A DNA stretch of 64,000 nucleotides from CAVOJV01 sp963696325. GTDB taxonomy: Bacteria; Pseudomonadota; Gammaproteobacteria; Competibacterales; Competibacteraceae. The notes under the pieces are model-generated. The model was not told the DNA's origin, ran no database searches, and saw nothing but the letters and a program-made list of their open reading frames with translations. Numbering within the stretch: position 1 is the stretch's first letter; each line of letters starts with the position of its first letter. The DNA is taken from positions 36,027 through 100,026 of the forward strand of contig CAVOJV010000040.1 in the NCBI GenBank assembly GCA_963696325.1. The letters run 5' to 3'. This document shows, one piece after another, positions 31,089 through 40,733 of this stretch. Made by a program: the position numbers and the translations under genes.

Positions 31089-33170
31089 TTAGCGGCCCAC
31101 CGTGGCGATAACCTTGAGCTTCTTGTCCTGGGGTATCTCCCCGTAAGCAAGGACATGAAGAGTGGGCAAGCCGTGGCGCACAAAGCGCGCTAACAGGACA
31201 CGGATCATATCGGAGACCAGCAACACTGCCGGCTGACCGGCTAACTCTTGTTTCTGGGTGGTCTCCTGCAGAACCTTGTACAGGCGCTCAGCGAGCCCAG
31301 GTTCTACCGGTGGTTCCCCTCCTTTTCCCATCTGCACTGCTTTGAGCAATATCTGTTCCAGTCCTGGATCCAGAGTGATGATCGGAAGATCTTCTTCTAA
31401 GCCAATGATATTTTGAACAATAATGCGTCCTAGCGCGACCCGTACCGCGGTGGTGAGAAAGTCGGGGTCCTGGTTCTTAACGGCGTGCTCCGCCAAAGTT
31501 TCGGCGGTGGTTCGCATATCACGGATCGGTACCCCCTCGGCCAGCAAGTTCTGGAGCACTTTCACCACTACCCGCAGTGACAGAATCTTGGGCACCAGAT
31601 CCTGCGCCAGGCGGGGCGCAGTCTTAGCCAAGCGGTCCAGCAGTTCCTGGGTCTCCTCATGGCCCAGCAATTCGTGAGCATGGCTTAGCAGTACTTGGTT
31701 GAGATGGGTGGCAATGACGGTGCTGGTATCCACGACGGTGTAGCCCAGGGTCTGGGCATATTCCCGCAGGCTGGGCTCAATCCACACCGCCGGCAGCCGG
31801 AACGCCGGATCGACGGTATCGATACCGCTCAACTCGCCGTGGACTTGGCCGGGATTGATGGCGAGATCGCGGTCTGGAAATACTTCCGACTTGGCCACGG
31901 TTACCCCCAGCAGGGTGATACGGTAGGCGGTCGGCGCCAAATCCAGATTGTCGCGGATATGTACCGGAGAAATGAGAAAACCCAGTTCTTTGGAAAGCTT
32001 TTTTCGTACACCTTTAATCCGCGCCAGCAGTTGGCCATTCTGATTACGGTCCACCAGGGCGATCAGCCGATAGCCGACTTCCAGACCGATCGTGTCTACT
32101 GGCGGTACATCATCCCAGCTCACGTCGGGAGAGGGAGCGGCAGTGGCGGCAGCGGTCGCGGCGGCATCCGGCAGGGTTTGCGCCGCCCCGTGCTGTTGTT
32201 TGTGAATATGCCAAGCCATATAACCGCCGGCGGATGCCAGGACCAGGAAGGGGATATTGGGCATGCCGGGAATCAGCCCGAGCATGCCGATGATGGCGGC
32301 ACTGAAGGCTAGCGCCTGCGCGCTCCCGAACAGTTGGGTGACCATCTGTTGACCCATGTCCTGGGACCCCGAGGTACGGGTCACCATAATGGCGGCGGCG
32401 GTGGACAGCAGTAGCGAAGGGATTTGGGCTACCAGACCGTCGCCGATGGTCAGCAGGGTGTAATTTTCCAAGGCGGTGGCCATAGCCAAATGGTGTTGCA
32501 ACACCCCTACAGTAAAACCGCCAAGGACGTTGATAAACAGGATCAAGATACCGGCGACGGCGTCGCCGCGCACAAACTTGCTGGCGCCATCCATGGAACC
32601 GTAGAAATCCGCCTCTTGCACAACTTCGGCGCGGCGCTGCTTGGCTTCGGCCTGATTGATCAAGCCGGCGTTGAGGTCGGCATCGATGGCCATCTGCTTG
32701 CCCGGCATGGCATCCAGGGTGAAGCGGGCGCTGACTTCGGAGATACGCCCAGCGCCCTTGGTGACCACGACGAAGTTGATGATGATCAAGATGATGAACA
32801 CCACCAACCCGACAGCGTAGTTGCCGCCTACTACGAAAGCACCGAAGGCCTCGATGACCTTGCCGGCGGCGCCCGCGCCGGCATGGCCCTCGAGCAGCAC
32901 GATCCGGGTGGAGGCCACATTCAGGGCCAGCCGCAGTAGCGTGGTTATCAGCAACACCGTCGGGAACACCGCGAAGTCCAGGGGTTTCAGGCTATAGATG
33001 GCGGCTAGCAGGACCACCAGCGAGAGGGCGATGTTGAACGTGAAAAACAGATCCAGGACAAAGGGCGGCAGCGGAACCATCACCATCATCAGGATGATAA
33101 CAAGCAGTACCGGGGCTCCCAAGCCGCTGCGGGCCAGCCCTCCCAGAGTATCGGTCAGGGTTTTCAACAT
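31089..33170 (-). CDS. flhA: FlhA export-gate protein
   Basis: 693-aa export-apparatus protein. The N-terminal half has about eight membrane helices, with the FHIPEP signature region GDAVAGILILFINVLGG and the segment FTLDAMPGKQMAIDADLNAG. A linker (about 330-365) follows, then the cytoplasmic domain that receives chaperone-substrate complexes and forms a nonameric ring. The frame and length are normal. The start overlaps the flhB stop (TAATG), indicating coupled translation. Confidence 0.97.
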   Translation of the reverse strand: MLKTLTDTLGGLARSGLGAPVLLVIILMMVMVPLPPFVLDLFFTFNIALSLVVLLAAIYSLKPLDFAVFPTVLLITTLLRLALNVASTRIVLLEGHAGAGAAGKVIEAFGAFVVGGNYAVGLVVFIILIIINFVVVTKGAGRISEVSARFTLDAMPGKQMAIDADLNAGLINQAEAKQRRAEVVQEADFYGSMDGASKFVRGDAVAGILILFINVLGGFTVGVLQHHLAMATALENYTLLTIGDGLVAQIPSLLLSTAAAIMVTRTSGSQDMGQQMVTQLFGSAQALAFSAAIIGMLGLIPGMPNIPFLVLASAGGYMAWHIHKQQHGAAQTLPDAAATAAATAAPSPDVSWDDVPPVDTIGLEVGYRLIALVDRNQNGQLLARIKGVRKKLSKELGFLISPVHIRDNLDLAPTAYRITLLGVTVAKSEVFPDRDLAINPGQVHGELSGIDTVDPAFRLPAVWIEPSLREYAQTLGYTVVDTSTVIATHLNQVLLSHAHELLGHEETQELLDRLAKTAPRLAQDLVPKILSLRVVVKVLQNLLAEGVPIRDMRTTAETLAEHAVKNQDPDFLTTAVRVALGRIIVQNIIGLEEDLPIITLDPGLEQILLKAVQMGKGGEPPVEPGLAERLYKVLQETTQKQELAGQPAVLLVSDMIRVLLARFVRHGLPTLHVLAYGEIPQDKKLKVIATVGR

Positions 33171-34300
33171 TACTCCGTCCTCAAGTCAGGCGGTACCGGA
33201 ACATCGGTCATGACGATGGGCTCATCGCCCAGTTGATCCTGCTGGCGCAGCTGATAGACGTAGGCCAATACCCGCGCCACGGCCATGTACAGGCTGACCG
33301 GAATGGGTTTGTCCAACTCGCCGTTGAAGTACAGGGCGCGGGCCAGCAGCGGTGATTCCACGCGAGGGATACGCTGTCCGGTGGCCAGCCCCCGGATTTT
33401 CTCAGCCACCAAGTCGGCGCCTTTGGCCACCATGACCGGGGCGCTCATGGCGTCCTGGCGGTACTGCAAGGCGACGGCAAAATGGGTGGGGTTGGTGACG
33501 ATGACATCAGCGGTCGGTACCTTTTCCATCATCCGGCGCTGGGCAAACTCCCGCTGTAACCGGTGAATACGGCTTTTCACTTCGGGCTTGCCCTCGGTAT
33601 CCTTCATCTCCTCCCTGACTTCCTGCTTGGTCATGCGCAGCTGGCGGATATGGTTAAACAACTGAAAAGGGAGATCTACGGCCGTTATCAGCAGCATGGG
33701 CAGGGTCAGCAGCAAAAAAATCCAGCCCAACGCCTGGGTGCAATGAACTAAAGCGGGTACCAGTGGCTCACTGCCGAGTCGCAATAGCTCGGGTTCCTTC
33801 ACCCATAGCAGGGTTACGGCGGCAGCTCCGAGCAACAGGAATTTAGCCAGCGCTTTGACGAGTTCCATCAGGGCCTGCAGGGAAAACAATCGCGCCAGAC
33901 CTTTGCTCGGGCTCACCCGCTCCCATTTAAAACCCAGCGACTGCAGGTTGAAGCACCAGCCGCCCAGGGCCAGCGGGGCAAGTAAGGCGACCACGACCAT
34001 AATGGCCATAAACGGGGCCAGTAACCGCAACAGGTCGATCAGCGCCTGGCTCAGCGCCAACGGGATGGCGTCATTGGCGAACAGCCGGCCGACATCCTGG
34101 TGTAGCCCCGCCCGCATCTGTGCCGCCAACTCTTCCAGTAGAGAGGGCCCCAGCGCCAGCAAACCGGCGGCGGCGCTCAACAGCATGGCCAGGGTGGTCA
34201 GTTCGCGGGAACGGACGACCTGACCTTTTTCAGCGGCCTCCTGACGGCGCTTGGGGGTCGCCTCCTCGGTTTTTTCCTGGCTGTCGTCGTGCTCGGCCAT
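33170..34300 (-). CDS. flhB: FlhB export switch protein
   Basis: 376-aa export-gate protein controlling the switch from rod/hook to filament substrates. Four membrane helices are followed by a cytoplasmic domain. The autocleavage motif NPTH is present in VTNPTHFAVALQY, where cleavage occurs between Asn and Pro. The N-terminus is charged (EHDDSQEKTEEATPKRRQEA). Length is normal. It lies 10 bp after fliR and overlaps flhA. Confidence 0.97.
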   Translation of the reverse strand: MAEHDDSQEKTEEATPKRRQEAAEKGQVVRSRELTTLAMLLSAAAGLLALGPSLLEELAAQMRAGLHQDVGRLFANDAIPLALSQALIDLLRLLAPFMAIMVVVALLAPLALGGWCFNLQSLGFKWERVSPSKGLARLFSLQALMELVKALAKFLLLGAAAVTLLWVKEPELLRLGSEPLVPALVHCTQALGWIFLLLTLPMLLITAVDLPFQLFNHIRQLRMTKQEVREEMKDTEGKPEVKSRIHRLQREFAQRRMMEKVPTADVIVTNPTHFAVALQYRQDAMSAPVMVAKGADLVAEKIRGLATGQRIPRVESPLLARALYFNGELDKPIPVSLYMAVARVLAYVYQLRQQDQLGDEPIVMTDVPVPPDLRTE

Positions 34301-34310
34301 GCTGTCTTGC

Positions 34311-35081
34311 TCACCCCAGCAACCGGCGTGTGGTGTGGAAGGCTCCGTCCAACAGCCGTTCGAACTGGGGTAGAAACGCCGGCAAGCTGTAGAGCACGAT
34401 GAACAAACCTAAAATCAACGTAATGGGAAAACCGACCGCGATGATATTGAGCTGAGGCGCGGCGCGGCTCATGACGCCGAATGCCAGATTCACGACCATC
34501 AGGGAGGCGATGGCTGGTAGGGCGATCAGTACGGCGCCAGCGAACATCTGGCTGGCCCAGTTCACCAGCAGCCAGAGGTCATCCGGTAGCAAGCCGGTGC
34601 TGGCTACCGGCAGCCCGCGGAAGCTCTCCGCCAACATCTTGAGCAGCAGCAAATGACCGTTCAAGGCGAGAAAAATCAGGGTGCCGATGAGGCCGTAGAA
34701 ATGACCTAGCAACGGTAGCTGACCACCGTTCTGGGGATCTATGAGATTGGCAAAGCCGAGGCCTATCTGGGTGGCAATCACCTGACCGGCAATTTCTAGG
34801 GCTGTAAACACCAGGCGCAGCATGAAACCCATGCTAAGCCCGATCAGGACCTGTTGGGCGGTGAGCAGCACGCCGGTCGGACTGACGGGTTCCACTGCCG
34901 GCACCGGCGCGAGTAGAGGCATCATGGTCCAGGTCAACACCAGCGCCAACATCAATCGCAGGCGCCGTGGCAACATCCGTGAGCCGAACACCGGAGCTAC
35001 GCTCACCACCGCCGCGATGCGGATCAAGGGCCATAGGAAACTACCTACCCAGGCGGCGATTTCGGCGCTAGTGAGCTGCAT
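34311..35081 (-). CDS. fliR: FliR export-gate protein
   Basis: 256 aa if started at ATG 35081 (MQLTSAEIAAWVGSFLWPL); a TTG four codons upstream overlaps fliQ. There are six to seven hydrophobic segments. FliR-typical stretches include PVFGSRMLPRRLRLMLALVL and GFANLIDPQNGGQLPLLGHF. It forms the FliP5-Q4-R1 gate with its neighbours. It is placed between fliQ and flhB, the standard order. Confidence 0.95.
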   Translation of the reverse strand: MQLTSAEIAAWVGSFLWPLIRIAAVVSVAPVFGSRMLPRRLRLMLALVLTWTMMPLLAPVPAVEPVSPTGVLLTAQQVLIGLSMGFMLRLVFTALEIAGQVIATQIGLGFANLIDPQNGGQLPLLGHFYGLIGTLIFLALNGHLLLLKMLAESFRGLPVASTGLLPDDLWLLVNWASQMFAGAVLIALPAIASLMVVNLAFGVMSRAAPQLNIIAVGFPITLILGLFIVLYSLPAFLPQFERLLDGAFHTTRRLLG

Positions 35082-35085
35082 ATTC

Positions 35086-35355
35086 TTAACCAATCAAATG
35101 GGGGATGTCGCGGATGAGCTGCACGGTGAAATCCATCAGCAGTTCCAGCATCCAGGACCCGCCAAGGAGCAGCACCACGACCATTACCACCAGCTTGGGC
35201 ACGAAGCTCAGGGTCATTTCGTTGATCTGGGTGGCAGCCTGGAACAGCCCGATCACCACCCCGATAAGCAAGGATGCCAGCAACAGCGGTGCCGACAGCA
35301 GGGCGGTGGTTTCCAGGGCACGGCTGCCGAGGGTGATGACGGTTTCTGGGGTCAT
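35086..35355 (-). CDS. fliQ: FliQ export-gate protein
   Basis: 89-aa protein with two membrane helices in a hairpin (about 15-38 and 52-75), including the conserved LLIGVVIGLFQAATQINE. It starts at ATG 35355, 12 bp after the fliP stop, and its stop precedes the fliR ATG by 4 bp. Full length for the family. Confidence 0.96.
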   Translation of the reverse strand: MTPETVITLGSRALETTALLSAPLLLASLLIGVVIGLFQAATQINEMTLSFVPKLVVMVVVLLLGGSWMLELLMDFTVQLIRDIPHLIG

Positions 35356-35367
35356 GGCGGCCTTCGC

Positions 35368-36123
35368 TCAGACGTAAAAGCTGGATGCCAGCGTGCCCAC
35401 GATCAGACCCCATCCGTCGACCAGCACAAACAGCATGATTTTGAAAGGAAAGGAGATCACCAGGGGCGACAGCATCATCATGCCCATCGCCATCAGCACA
35501 CTGGCTACCACCAGGTCGATGATCAAAAATGGGATAAACAGCAGAAACCCGATTTGAAACGCGGTCTTCAACTCGCTGGTAATGTAGGCCGGCACCAGCA
35601 GTGAAAATGGCACCTGTTCCCGGGACTCCAGCGCAGCCCGTCCCGACAGGCGGGTGAACAGGGCGAGGTCGCCCTCGCGGGTCTGCGCCAGCATGAAAGC
35701 TTGCAACGGTGGCCGGGCAGCCTCGGCGGCTTGCTGGAACGTCATGGTCTCCTTCAGATAGGGAGCCAGAGCGTCCTGCTGGATGCGCTCAAACACCGGC
35801 GCCATGATGAAAAAAGTCAGAAATAAGGCCAGGCCGATTAAAATCGGATTCGATGGCGTCTGCGCGGTGCCCAGGGCCTGTCGCAGCAGGGCCAGGACAA
35901 TGATGATCCGGGTAAACGAGGTCATCATGAGCAGCGCCGATGGCAGCAAGGTTAGCGCCGTCATCAGGGCCAGGATTTGCAGGCTCAGGGACCAGGTTTC
36001 GGCGCCATTCGGCCCGGTGGTTACGGTCACGGCGGGCAACCCTGCCTGGGCCATGGCCGCCGGCACAGCCAAAGCGAGCGCGAGCAACGACAAGACTTGC
36101 GGGAAGCGCCGGTATTCATTCAT
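35368..36123 (-). CDS. fliP: FliP export-gate protein
   Basis: 251-aa protein with a cleavable signal peptide (about 1-25, QVLSLLALALAVPAAMAQA) and four membrane helices. The family signatures FTRIIIVLALLRQALGTAQTP, cited here only by its core VLALLRQALG, and LLVPAYITSELKTAFQIGF are intact. It is the main pore subunit of the export gate. The start overlaps fliO by 8 bp. Confidence 0.96.
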   Translation of the reverse strand: MNEYRRFPQVLSLLALALAVPAAMAQAGLPAVTVTTGPNGAETWSLSLQILALMTALTLLPSALLMMTSFTRIIIVLALLRQALGTAQTPSNPILIGLALFLTFFIMAPVFERIQQDALAPYLKETMTFQQAAEAARPPLQAFMLAQTREGDLALFTRLSGRAALESREQVPFSLLVPAYITSELKTAFQIGFLLFIPFLIIDLVVASVLMAMGMMMLSPLVISFPFKIMLFVLVDGWGLIVGTLASSFYV

Positions 36124-36520
36124 GGGGCGATCCCTTTTGCACCGTGGTCAGGGTGGCGGCGAAGTCCTGGTCGATGGGGTTTGTCGACGCCGCGAACACG
36201 TGCAGGGTCTGAATCCGCCCCGGCGCGATGCCGACTAACAGGCGTACCTCGTCCACCTGCACCAGCACCATCCGTTCGCGGGTGCTCAAGGCTACCGCGC
36301 CGACCACTTTGATGGTACCCGCGCCGGCGCGTAACGGCGCATAGCGGCGGAGCAACCAGGCCGTTCCTATGATCAGCACCAGGACTACAGTCAACCCCAG
36401 CAGCATCTGCATCACCCCACCCCCTGTCAGTGGCTGCAGACTGCGCGCCGACTCCGCCTCGACAGCCAGCGCTGGCAGCGGTAGCAAGGCCGCGCTGCGG
36501 GCCATCCATGGCAGGCTCAT
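36116..36520 (-). CDS. fliO: FliO export-apparatus assembly protein
   Basis: 134-aa membrane protein that helps assemble the FliP ring. A short N-terminal hydrophobic or signal stretch is followed by one clear membrane helix (about 38-58, LLGLTVVLVLIIGTAWLL), then RRY and a small cytoplasmic domain with ALSTRERMVLVQVDEVRLLVG, typical for FliO (LG.GERLVLVEVGG-like). It overlaps fliN by 4 bp and fliP by 8 bp. Confidence 0.93.
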   Translation of the reverse strand: MSLPWMARSAALLPLPALAVEAESARSLQPLTGGGVMQMLLGLTVVLVLIIGTAWLLRRYAPLRAGAGTIKVVGAVALSTRERMVLVQVDEVRLLVGIAPGRIQTLHVFAASTNPIDQDFAATLTTVQKGSPHE

Positions 36521-36843
36521 CGCAGCCTCTTGATGCGCTCTTCAGGGCTGATGATGTCGGTGATGCGCATGCCGAAGCGTTCGTTTACCACCACGACCTC
36601 GCCGCGGGCGACCAAGCAGCCATTGACCAACACATCGAGGGGCTCTCCAGCCGGCCGGTCCAACTTGACGACCGACCCCTTGGCGAGCTGGAGGAGTTCA
36701 CGAATGCTCATGCGAGCGCGCCCCAGTTCCATGGACAAGACAACCGGCACGTCCAGCACTACGTCGAGGTTTTGTTCCCGCTGCTGGGGCGCCGGTTCTG
36801 CATCGTCGAAGCGCCTTTGCTCAAGCGTTTCTGCATGACTCAT
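36517..36843 (-). CDS. fliN: FliN switch protein
   Basis: 108-aa C-ring protein with a SpoA domain (about 35-105). Recognisable features are LDVVLDVPVVLSMELGRARM, LLQLAKGSVVKLDRPAGEP, VLVNGCLVARGEVVVVNE and the terminal RITDIISPEERIKRL. The N-terminal acidic segment is short. It overlaps fliM and fliO by 4 bp each. Full length. Confidence 0.97.
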   Translation of the reverse strand: MSHAETLEQRRFDDAEPAPQQREQNLDVVLDVPVVLSMELGRARMSIRELLQLAKGSVVKLDRPAGEPLDVLVNGCLVARGEVVVVNERFGMRITDIISPEERIKRLR

Positions 36844-37844
36844 GGTGTTACGCCCTCCGTGTTGGTGGTCTGATTGGTAATTAGTGCCCGTTCAATTCTC
36901 AGCGCCCGCTGCCCCTGAGCTACCCCATACTGGCCGGCGTACAGCGCCACACCCTCGGTCTCCAGGATCGCCTGGCGGGGAATATCGATAGGGATGAAAT
37001 CGCCAACCTTGATGGAGAGCAACTCGCCCAGGGTAAGTTCGGTTTGTGCGAGCAGGCCGCGTACCGCTACTTGACTACCCTTAACCCCTTCTTCCAAGAG
37101 GCGGGTCAAGTGCTTGCTGGGGTGGGGCTGCTCCTTGCGGGAATCGGCCAGCAGGTCAGCACGGATAGGTTCGAACATGGAACACGGCAGCGCCAGATAC
37201 AGGGTGCCAGTGACGTCATCCATGCTTATCTGCAAGCTAACCAGCGCCAAGACCTCAGCGGGATTGATGGCAGTGACAAACTGGGGGTTATTCTCGGCGC
37301 TCAAATAGCTGCATTGCACCGCCACAAAGGGTTGCCAGGCAGTTTCCAGGGAGCGGAACACCAAATCCCGCAGGCGCTGAATCAGGCGGTTCTCGATAGG
37401 CGTAAAATCGCGGCTGCCAGGCAAGCCATACTGACATCCTTTACCACCGAAGAAGACATCCACCAGCACAAAGACCAGTTGCTGCTGGAGCACCAGCAAT
37501 CCCGGCCCACTCAGAGGTGCTATGGTGATGACATTGACACTGCAGGGAGGGCTTAAGGAAGCAATGAAATCAGAATAGCTGCGCGCTTCCATGAGTCCCG
37601 CTTCCACGTTCACCTCCCGCCGCAGCAAGTCCGTCAACGCTATTCGCAGGCGATGAGCCAGGCGTTCATAAATGGTTTCCAACGCTGGGGAGATAAGGGT
37701 AATGGCGTTTTCCGGGCTAAACAGTTGGTAAGGCGAAATTTCTTCCGCCATCTCCGGCAACGGCGCAAGGCCAGGGTTACCCTTGGTGAAGTCCTCCATA
37801 AGCGCGTCTATTTCTTCCTTGGTAAGAAGTTTGTCGGTAGCCAT
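36840..37844 (-). CDS. fliM: FliM switch protein
   Basis: 334-aa C-ring protein. The N-terminus keeps the LTKEEIDALMEDF segment that normally binds phosphorylated CheY, followed by the CheC-like middle domain (about 45-230, GGKGCQYGLPGSRDFTPIE) and a C-terminal SpoA domain (about 250-320). The retained CheY-binding peptide implies that chemotaxis genes exist elsewhere or were present until recently, since none lie in this cluster. The gene sits directly after fliL. Confidence 0.96.
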   Translation of the reverse strand: MATDKLLTKEEIDALMEDFTKGNPGLAPLPEMAEEISPYQLFSPENAITLISPALETIYERLAHRLRIALTDLLRREVNVEAGLMEARSYSDFIASLSPPCSVNVITIAPLSGPGLLVLQQQLVFVLVDVFFGGKGCQYGLPGSRDFTPIENRLIQRLRDLVFRSLETAWQPFVAVQCSYLSAENNPQFVTAINPAEVLALVSLQISMDDVTGTLYLALPCSMFEPIRADLLADSRKEQPHPSKHLTRLLEEGVKGSQVAVRGLLAQTELTLGELLSIKVGDFIPIDIPRQAILETEGVALYAGQYGVAQGQRALRIERALITNQTTNTEGVTP

Positions 37845-37849
37845 GCTTG

Positions 37850-38410
37850 CTACTGCATAACAAAATTGGTGAAGTAAATCGCCTCGACCCCAGGGGTCCC
37901 AATCTCGTCCCGCAGAATGGCCTGGATATTGGCGAGGGACTGGTTACGTAACTTTTCCTTGCCTTCCGTTGAGTTCAGGATTTCAAAGCTTTGGCTGCCG
38001 AACAGCAGGATCAAGTTATCGCGGATAGGTGGCATGTTATTGGTCACGGCGTCGATGATCGATTTGTCTCGGGTCATGACCGACAAGCTCACCTGCAGAT
38101 AGCGCAGCAGGCCCTGATCCTCGAAGTTGACTACGAAGGGGGGGTCCAGGGCCAGATATTGCGCCGGCATGTGCGCTGGGATAGCCGCCTTATGAGTAGT
38201 CGCATTGGGAACAGACGGCACCATAGCTTCGTTAGCGTGCTCCAGTTTGCCTAGCGACCCCGTCAAATACAGTGCCCCAAACCCCGAACCGCCAGCCAGC
38301 ACTAGGACACCAAAGATCAACAGCAAGATTTTCTTAATGGCGGAAGCCTTGTTTGATGCAGTGACCGGGTTCTTATCTGACTCAGCCTGCGGAGTTTTTG
38401 TGTTTGCCAT
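37850..38410 (-). CDS. fliL: FliL stator-associated membrane protein
   Basis: 186 aa from ATG 38410; a longer frame to 38470 runs through the promoter and is rejected. It has a cytoplasmic Lys/Ala-rich start, one membrane helix (about 27-48, KILLLIFGVLVLAGGSGFGAL) and a periplasmic FliL domain ending GVEAIYFTNFVMQ. It supports stator function. It is the first gene of the minus-strand operon, driven by the sigma-54 promoter at 38454-38469. Confidence 0.93.
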   Translation of the reverse strand: MANTKTPQAESDKNPVTASNKASAIKKILLLIFGVLVLAGGSGFGALYLTGSLGKLEHANEAMVPSVPNATTHKAAIPAHMPAQYLALDPPFVVNFEDQGLLRYLQVSLSVMTRDKSIIDAVTNNMPPIRDNLILLFGSQSFEILNSTEGKEKLRNQSLANIQAILRDEIGTPGVEAIYFTNFVMQ

Positions 38411-38453
38411 ACCTAGCTCTCTAGTAGGGAGAAAACCAATCTGGCAGGGTTCT

Positions 38454-38469
38454 AGCAAGGAACATACCA
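38454..38469 (-). promoter_or_regulatory. Sigma-54 promoter of the fliL operon
   Basis: The minus strand reads TGGTATGTTCCTTGCT: GG at -24 and GC at -12 with exact spacing, about 45 bp before the fliL ATG. It fits activation by the divergent FleQ-like regulator. Confidence 0.8.
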
Positions 38470-38716
38470 TCAGAAAAAATAAAATATATTATTTATTTTC
38501 AATAAATTAAGTTGTTTTGTACACCCTGTAAAAAAAGAATGACGGGGAATCTCTTGATAGTTGCCGAGGCTGCCGCCAAAATCTTGACAGCTTCGCCTGC
38601 GTTGCCTGTGATAGGCTGCTGCTGACTGTGTCAGGATTCACAAAAACAGGGGCTGCGTCGAATCAGCTCTGCATTTGTCTGGCTAACACATAACTTATTA
38701 AAAAGCATAAAACATT

Positions 38717-40132
38717 ATGAAGATTAGGTCGCTTGTAATCGATGCCAACCAGGGCCGTGCTAATGAACTGCAAGCTCTTTTACAGTTCATGGAAGATTGG
38801 GAGGTAGTCGCGGTAGGCGCCGACGACTGGGCGAACCAGTTGGAAGACATCCGTGGCCTGCAAGCGGTTTTTCTTGGCGCGGGCGAAACCGACGAGAAAC
38901 TCGCAGAGACAATCCGCATTATAAGGAAAGCGGATGCCAATTTACCCCTGGTGCTGATAGATGAACCGGATCGGTCAAAAAAGCGCCCTGGCGTGGTCAT
39001 GGATGACTGCTGCGCCCACCTGGCACGGCCGTTCCGGTATACTCAACTGACCCAAGCCCTGGAAGACATCAGGAATTGGCGGCAACACCGAAAAAGTTCG
39101 CAACCGCGGCGCCAGTTGAAGTTGTCGCGCTGTTTGAGCGGCACCAGTCCAGCCATCACCCGTGTGTGTGAGCTTATTCAGAGCGTTTCCCATTCGGATG
39201 CCACGGTGCTGATTCTGGGGGCTTCCGGAACCGGCAAGGAGGTAGTGGCCCGCAACCTGCGCTATTTTTCTCCCCGCCGTGAAGGACCCTTCGTGCCCGT
39301 AAACTGCGGCGCCATTCCGGAAAACCTGTTGGAGAGCGAGTTGTTCGGCCATGAGAAAGGTTCTTTTACCGGCGCGATCACTGCTCGTCAAGGTCGCTTC
39401 GAGCTGGCTCAGGGAGGCACCTTGTTCCTGGATGAAATTGGTGACATGCCCCTGCCGATGCAGGTCAAACTGCTGCGAGTCCTCCAGGAGCGCGTCTTCG
39501 AACGGATTGGCGGCAACAAAAGCATTGTGGTGGATGTGCGCATAATCGCCGCCACCAATCAAAATCTGGAACAATTAATCGAGGCCGGGAAATTTCGGGA
39601 AGATTTGTATTACCGCCTCAACGTCTTTCCGATTGAAGTGCCCCTCTTAAGGGAGCGCATCGAAGACTTGCCCGCGCTGGTGGATGATTTACGCGCCCGC
39701 CTGCAGCAAGAGCATGGTGGGGAATTGAGCCTAAGCCAGGAGGCCATGCACTGCCTAAGTCAGTATGCCTGGCCCGGTAACATCCGGGAGTTGGCCAATC
39801 TGATAGAACGACTGGCCATCCTGTTTCCCAACCGCAAGGTGGAGCCCAAGGATCTTCCAGCAAAATTCCGAACCGGCTATGTCGAGCAACTCAGCAATCC
39901 GCCGGCTATCACCCCCAACCCACCCGCCCCGCCTGATGCTGCTATCAATTTGTCCGAAGAGGGGATCGACTTGAAGCAGTACTTGATGGATCTGGAATGC
40001 CAATTAATCAACGCCGCCTTGGATAAGGCCAACGGTGTCGTTGCCCAAGCCGCCTCCCTGTTGAGGATGCGCCGCACGACCTTGGTAGAGAAGATGCGTA
40101 AATACAAACTTAAGTGGAATGATGAGAAGTGA
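38717..40132 (+). CDS. fleQ: FleQ-like sigma-54-dependent flagellar master regulator
   Basis: 471-aa enhancer-binding protein. The N-terminal FleQ-type receiver-like domain (about 1-120) is followed by the AAA+ core (about 140-380) with Walker A GASGTGKE (168-175), the sigma-54 contact loop GSFTGA (215-220) and Walker B TLFLDEIGD (235-243). The C-terminal Fis-type helix-turn-helix is AQAASLLRMRRTTLVEKMRKY, cited by its core LLRMRRTTLVEK. It activates fliL and fliE promoters and is expected to respond to cyclic di-GMP and FlhG. It is divergent from fliL. A possible sigma-70 promoter (TTGACA at 38584, TGATAG at 38609, 19-bp spacer) is weak. Confidence 0.93.
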   Translation: MKIRSLVIDANQGRANELQALLQFMEDWEVVAVGADDWANQLEDIRGLQAVFLGAGETDEKLAETIRIIRKADANLPLVLIDEPDRSKKRPGVVMDDCCAHLARPFRYTQLTQALEDIRNWRQHRKSSQPRRQLKLSRCLSGTSPAITRVCELIQSVSHSDATVLILGASGTGKEVVARNLRYFSPRREGPFVPVNCGAIPENLLESELFGHEKGSFTGAITARQGRFELAQGGTLFLDEIGDMPLPMQVKLLRVLQERVFERIGGNKSIVVDVRIIAATNQNLEQLIEAGKFREDLYYRLNVFPIEVPLLRERIEDLPALVDDLRARLQQEHGGELSLSQEAMHCLSQYAWPGNIRELANLIERLAILFPNRKVEPKDLPAKFRTGYVEQLSNPPAITPNPPAPPDAAINLSEEGIDLKQYLMDLECQLINAALDKANGVVAQAASLLRMRRTTLVEKMRKYKLKWNDEK

Positions 40133-40239
40133 CATTATCTTGGCGTTCTGTGCCTGCAGGTATGCGCATACGGCGGTGTCGGGATATTGGCGTTTCCACT
40201 GTCATCAATTAAGTATTTGTTTATAAAATATTTAAATGT

Positions 40240-40256
40240 GGGCACTGATATTGCTT
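40240..40256 (+). promoter_or_regulatory. Sigma-54 promoter of the fliE operon
   Basis: GGGCACTGATATTGCTT has GG at -24 and GC at -12 correctly spaced. It lies 125 bp before fliE, giving a leader of about 110 nt. The rest of the 248-bp fleQ-fliE gap has no gene. Confidence 0.8.
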
Positions 40257-40380
40257 AAAGGTCAGCGTGCAACTGCCTTCTGTTGGCAGTATGAGCGGAT
40301 CGACAGGAGAACAGGCGCTGTGTCCCACTACTCCGAAGTAGTTATTCCCAACGGGAAGATGGTTTTAGACGAGATGCGCC

Positions 40381-40701
40381 ATGAGCGCCATTAACACCAA
40401 TACGCTGCTCGGCGAGTTGCAGCGGTTAGCGACCGCCGCCGGTGGCGGAACCGTTAGCAATGATAAGGCTCCGGCGGCCGCGGATTTCGGAAGCGTACTC
40501 AAAACCATGCTTAGCAACACCAGCCAAATCCAACAGGACGCGACCAGTCTCGCTCAGTCTTTCGAACTGGGCGAAGACCAAGCCGATCTCGCCCAAGTGA
40601 TGATCGCTCAACAGAAAGCCAGGCTTTCTTTTCAAACCGTTTTACAGGTGCGCAACAAAGTCATGGCTGCCTACCAAGACATTATGAATATGCCTCTGTA
40701 G
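40381..40701 (+). CDS. fliE: FliE MS-ring/rod junction protein
   Basis: 106-aa basal-body protein linking the MS ring to the rod and the first export substrate. The C-terminal conserved stretch VMIAQQKARLSFQTVLQVRNKVMAAYQDIMNMPL is read here as residues about 73-106, with key positions Q78, K79, S83, N95 and the terminal P105-L106. The N-terminal part is Ala/Asn-rich. First gene of fliEFGHIJK. Confidence 0.96.
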   Translation: MSAINTNTLLGELQRLATAAGGGTVSNDKAPAAADFGSVLKTMLSNTSQIQQDATSLAQSFELGEDQADLAQVMIAQQKARLSFQTVLQVRNKVMAAYQDIMNMPL

Positions 40702-40733
40702 TGAGCTTACCGTTGAATTAAGGAAATCGACCC